Positions 39,864-42,042 of a stretch of DNA of 42,042 bases are shown one piece after another. A program made the translations under genes and the position numbers. Positions within the stretch are counted from its first letter, which is position 1. Every line of letters starts with the position of its first letter. Source of the stretch: Candidatus Saccharimonadota bacterium (GTDB lineage Bacteria; Patescibacteriota; Saccharimonadia; Saccharimonadales; JAICHO01). The DNA lies in NCBI GenBank assembly GCA_025924835.1, contig JAICHO010000005.1:1-42042 (forward strand), written 5' to 3'. The notes below the pieces were generated by a model that ran no database searches, was not told the DNA's origin, and saw nothing but the letters and a program-made list of their open reading frames with translations.

Positions 39864-41470
39864 TGTCCTAGTATTATAACAAAGTCAGCGGCACCTGGAT
39901 TAATGGACGTATCAGGTAGTGATCCGACTGCCGTAACTCCTAAACGCTGCTCAAGATAGTGCTTGGTGTACTTTTTTTGCCCGTTGCGCAAATCGGTCAA
40001 AACGGTTTTTTGATAGGTTTTAGTAGGCGCATCCGCAATAGTGATTACATTGTAGCCATATGATTTGAGTTCAGCCGCTTTGCGGGTGGCTAATCCCGGA
40101 GTTTCGGTACCGTTATATATAGCTATGCTGGCGTTTTCATTGGCTATAAACCCATCTTTAAGCGCGTTTCTAATGTAGCTTTGGATTTCTGAAAAGTCAT
40201 CAATGCCAGCCCGTGGCCGTACGATAGAAATACCGTTAACGTTGTCTGTGGTTACATAATTATTAGGGCTGTCGGCTAAACCAACTGAAGCAACGGACGA
40301 GCTATCAATGCCTTTACCTATATCGTACAACCGCATAACTTCCTGAATACTTAGATTTGCCTGGACATGGTTACCAAAGGCATCAATCAATTGCGATATT
40401 TTAGCCGGGTTAGAAAATGTTCCTAGTGATAGGATCTTGTCTTTGAGCGCCAGCATGATTTTACGCTGTCGTTCAGTACGATCAAAGTCGCCGCGTGCGC
40501 TGGTATGACGCGAGCGGGCATAAAATAGCGCGCGTTGGCCGTCAAAGTGTTGCTGCCCCTGTTTTACATCCAGCGTGTAGTGTTTGCCTGTAGACTCGTC
40601 ATATAACACTTCGTAAACCGTCTCGCTGGCCGCTACATTGATATCAACGCCGCCAACCGTATTAATAGCCTGTTCAAACGCATTGAAGTCAACCATGACA
40701 TGGTAATGAATTGGTATGCCAATATCAGTTTGAATTTCTTTTTCTATCGCGTTTAAACCAGCCTTTTCGGCGTCGTCTTTGGACTGTTTTTTAGCCAGTG
40801 CCGCGTATTTGGCATTGGCATATACGGCATTGATCTTTGTGTGTCCACTGGAGCCTTCGGGCTGAACCCACAAATCGCGCGGGATACTAAGCAGGGCTGC
40901 CTTCTTTTGAACCGGATCAATACTGGCAATTAAGATCGTGTCTGTAAGATCAGGGCCGTCATGACCTTCGCCGCCCTTGCCAAGCAATAAGATATTAACC
41001 CTGCCATCACCTTCGCCCCGCAACTTGCTGGGATCAACATTATCCTCAAGAGCGGCCGCGCCCTGAGCGCCACCTTTAAAAATCTGGTGCAATTTTAAAT
41101 AGCCCTTACCGAATAAAAATCCCACCATCACCACTAGTAATACCGCAATACCGGCAAAGCTCCGAAGTACCAGCTTTTTACGATTGCGTTTTCGTCGTGG
41201 TTTGGCAGGAGCTGGTGGCAACGTCAGGTCAATCAGACCATCAGGCCCACGGCGTAGAGGCTGACGGCCGGTATTCATAACCGGCTGTTGCGCCGCATGA
41301 AAGCCGTCGCTGGCACGAAAATTATTCAAACTATTCCTGGTTAGCAAACCGTTGTTTGCGTTAGATGGCCCATGGTACGCACTGCCGGCCCCAGCCTTAA
41401 GGTCCGGACGAATTACGCCATCAAACGAGGGGCGAGACTTTTTGGCTTGATTATTTCTAAAGTTATCCAT
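39860..41470 (-). CDS. LytR-CpsA-Psr (LCP) family cell-wall ligase with LytR_C domain
   Basis: LCP enzymes attach polymers from lipid carriers onto peptidoglycan. The 536-residue protein has a disordered N-terminus (1-95), one TM helix (about 104-126), and the LCP domain (about 155-330). The domain shows NILLLGKGGEGHDGPDLTDTILI, LLSIPRDLWV, GGVDINV and the conserved Arg string LFYARSRHTSARGDFDRTERQRKIM. A C-terminal LytR_C domain (about 440-536, SIAIYNGTETPGLA) completes it. It is divergent from lepB. The start follows an in-frame stop, so it is certain. Attachment target is unknown. Confidence 0.94.
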   Translation of the reverse strand: MDNFRNNQAKKSRPSFDGVIRPDLKAGAGSAYHGPSNANNGLLTRNSLNNFRASDGFHAAQQPVMNTGRQPLRRGPDGLIDLTLPPAPAKPRRKRNRKKLVLRSFAGIAVLLVVMVGFLFGKGYLKLHQIFKGGAQGAAALEDNVDPSKLRGEGDGRVNILLLGKGGEGHDGPDLTDTILIASIDPVQKKAALLSIPRDLWVQPEGSSGHTKINAVYANAKYAALAKKQSKDDAEKAGLNAIEKEIQTDIGIPIHYHVMVDFNAFEQAINTVGGVDINVAASETVYEVLYDESTGKHYTLDVKQGQQHFDGQRALFYARSRHTSARGDFDRTERQRKIMLALKDKILSLGTFSNPAKISQLIDAFGNHVQANLSIQEVMRLYDIGKGIDSSSVASVGLADSPNNYVTTDNVNGISIVRPRAGIDDFSEIQSYIRNALKDGFIANENASIAIYNGTETPGLATRKAAELKSYGYNVITIADAPTKTYQKTVLTDLRNGQKKYTKHYLEQRLGVTAVGSLPDTSINPGAADFVIILGQ

Positions 41471-41488
41471 ACGTTAACACGTCATCTT

Positions 41489-41494
41489 AGTATA
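41489..41494 (-). promoter_or_regulatory. -10 element of the LCP operon
   Basis: TATACT on the minus strand, 18 nt before the ATG. The sequence between contains a tiny ATG-ACG-TGT-TAA frame starting 3 nt after the box. Confidence 0.45.
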
Positions 41495-41561
41495 GCGCTT
41501 AAGATTGGTATTAAGAAATCGGTGCTATTTGGTACTAATTAGGTTATAGTAATTGCCTGTA

Positions 41562-42042
41562 ATGCAACAAGAACCGAGTATACCATCCGCTTCTTCTGAC
41601 GCAAGTGACTCCACGTATGTTGGTGACGGCAGTAAAACGCCGGGCAAATGGCGTGGAGTCGTATCAACAATCGCCATTTTGATCGCCGCGCCGGTATTGG
41701 CCTTGATCCTTACGGCTTTTGTGTTTCAATCCTATGAAGTTGACGGGCCCAGTATGGAAACGACTTTGCAAAACCGTGACCGACTCATCGTATGGAAAAC
41801 TCCCCGCACCGTCGCACGCCTGACCAACCATGCATACGTACCGCACCGCGGCGACGTCATTGTATTTATCAAACGTGGGTTATACGAGCCGGGCAGCGGT
41901 ACCCAGGAAAAGCAACTTATCAAGCGAGTTATCGGCCTGCCGGGTGATCGGGTGGTGGTAGAAGAAAACCATATTACCATTTATAACCAACAGCACCCGG
42001 AGGGGTTTAACCCTGACATCAATCATGATTTTTCGGCTAATA
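41562..42042 (+). CDS. lepB: Signal peptidase I, N-terminal part
   Basis: The gene runs off the right edge; about 160 residues are visible. A short Ser/Asp-rich cytoplasmic N-terminus (1-30) is followed by one TM helix (about 36-56). Then come the catalytic serine in VDGPSMETTL, the box RGDVIVF, and the catalytic lysine in QLIKRVIGLPGDRV. One TM segment fits monoderm-type enzymes. It is divergent from the LCP gene. No Shine-Dalgarno is visible; TATAGT (41545-41550) 11 nt upstream may be its -10. Confidence 0.95.
   Translation, partial: MQQEPSIPSASSDASDSTYVGDGSKTPGKWRGVVSTIAILIAAPVLALILTAFVFQSYEVDGPSMETTLQNRDRLIVWKTPRTVARLTNHAYVPHRGDVIVFIKRGLYEPGSGTQEKQLIKRVIGLPGDRVVVEENHITIYNQQHPEGFNPDINHDFSAN

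Noticed and set aside
41477-41488. Tiny upstream frame (ATG-ACG-TGT-TAA) before the LCP gene
   Set aside because: Three codons only; it lies too close to the -10 box to be certain it is even transcribed in full. Noted but not called as a gene.
1-42042. UGA recoded to glycine (code 25)
   Set aside because: RF2 is present; the ABC ATPase and prfA end in TGA at the family-expected lengths, and the next genes start in other frames.

Overview
The window (about 42 kb, GC roughly in the mid-forties by eye) looks like a chromosomal segment of a small-genome Patescibacteria/CPR bacterium, most likely Saccharibacteria (TM7). Reasons: compact genes with 4-bp overlaps, a monoderm-type surface set (LytR-CpsA-Psr protein, FtsEX with an M23-type hydrolase, HtrA, RseP, signal peptidase I), DUF5671 and pilin-like proteins, and a translation operon lacking pyrH, cdsA and dxr. 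UGA is an ordinary stop here: RF2 is present and several genes end in TGA. This argues against the recoded Gracilibacteria and Absconditabacteria. I saw no rRNA, tRNA, CRISPR array, insertion sequence or prophage, and no gene-free stretch over 300 bases.

Layout. Positions 1-7120 (minus) are secA, an M16 peptidase, prfB, ftsE, ftsX and the start of a secreted coiled-coil murein hydrolase activator. Positions 7227-14865 (minus) hold a GGCT-like protein, serS-raiA, a PD-(D/E)XK nuclease-like protein, rsmE, a double pilin-like protein, a DUF5671 protein, an RlmD/TrmA-type methyltransferase and a seven-helix heliorhodopsin homologue. The last is divergent from msrA (14943, plus). Positions 15489-20979 hold lineage-specific hypotheticals, a DUF427 protein, a type I asparaginase and a MacB/LolCDE-like ABC pair. 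Positions 20988-24138 are lysS-lysA, with LysRS fused to a DUF2000 domain. Positions 24173-26858 hold a TrmB-type regulator divergent from a methyltransferase and an alpha/beta hydrolase, around a perfect palindrome. Positions 26920-29950 are greA and proB-proS. Positions 30123-34734 (minus) are rpsB-tsf-frr-uppS-rseP-CPBP protease, closed by a strong terminator. Positions 34874-42042 hold a hypothetical, rpmE, prfA-prmC, htrA, a polytopic membrane protein, an LCP protein and the start of lepB.

Main points of interest. (1) The protein at 13933-14865 aligns through all seven helices with heliorhodopsins but has Arg296 at the retinal-lysine position, and it carries a histone-H1-like Lys/Ala tail. 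(2) LysRS is fused to DUF2000 and has a non-canonical motif 3. (3) At least eleven genes have a TATACT-like -10 box only 6-8 nt before the start codon and no Shine-Dalgarno, which implies widespread leaderless transcription; operon-internal genes do have Shine-Dalgarno sequences. (4) Two amino-acid biosynthesis genes sit next to the cognate tRNA synthetase (lysA with lysS, proB with proS). (5) A 34-bp operator-like palindrome covers the TrmB/methyltransferase promoter.

All family assignments were made by reading motifs from memory; no database search was run.
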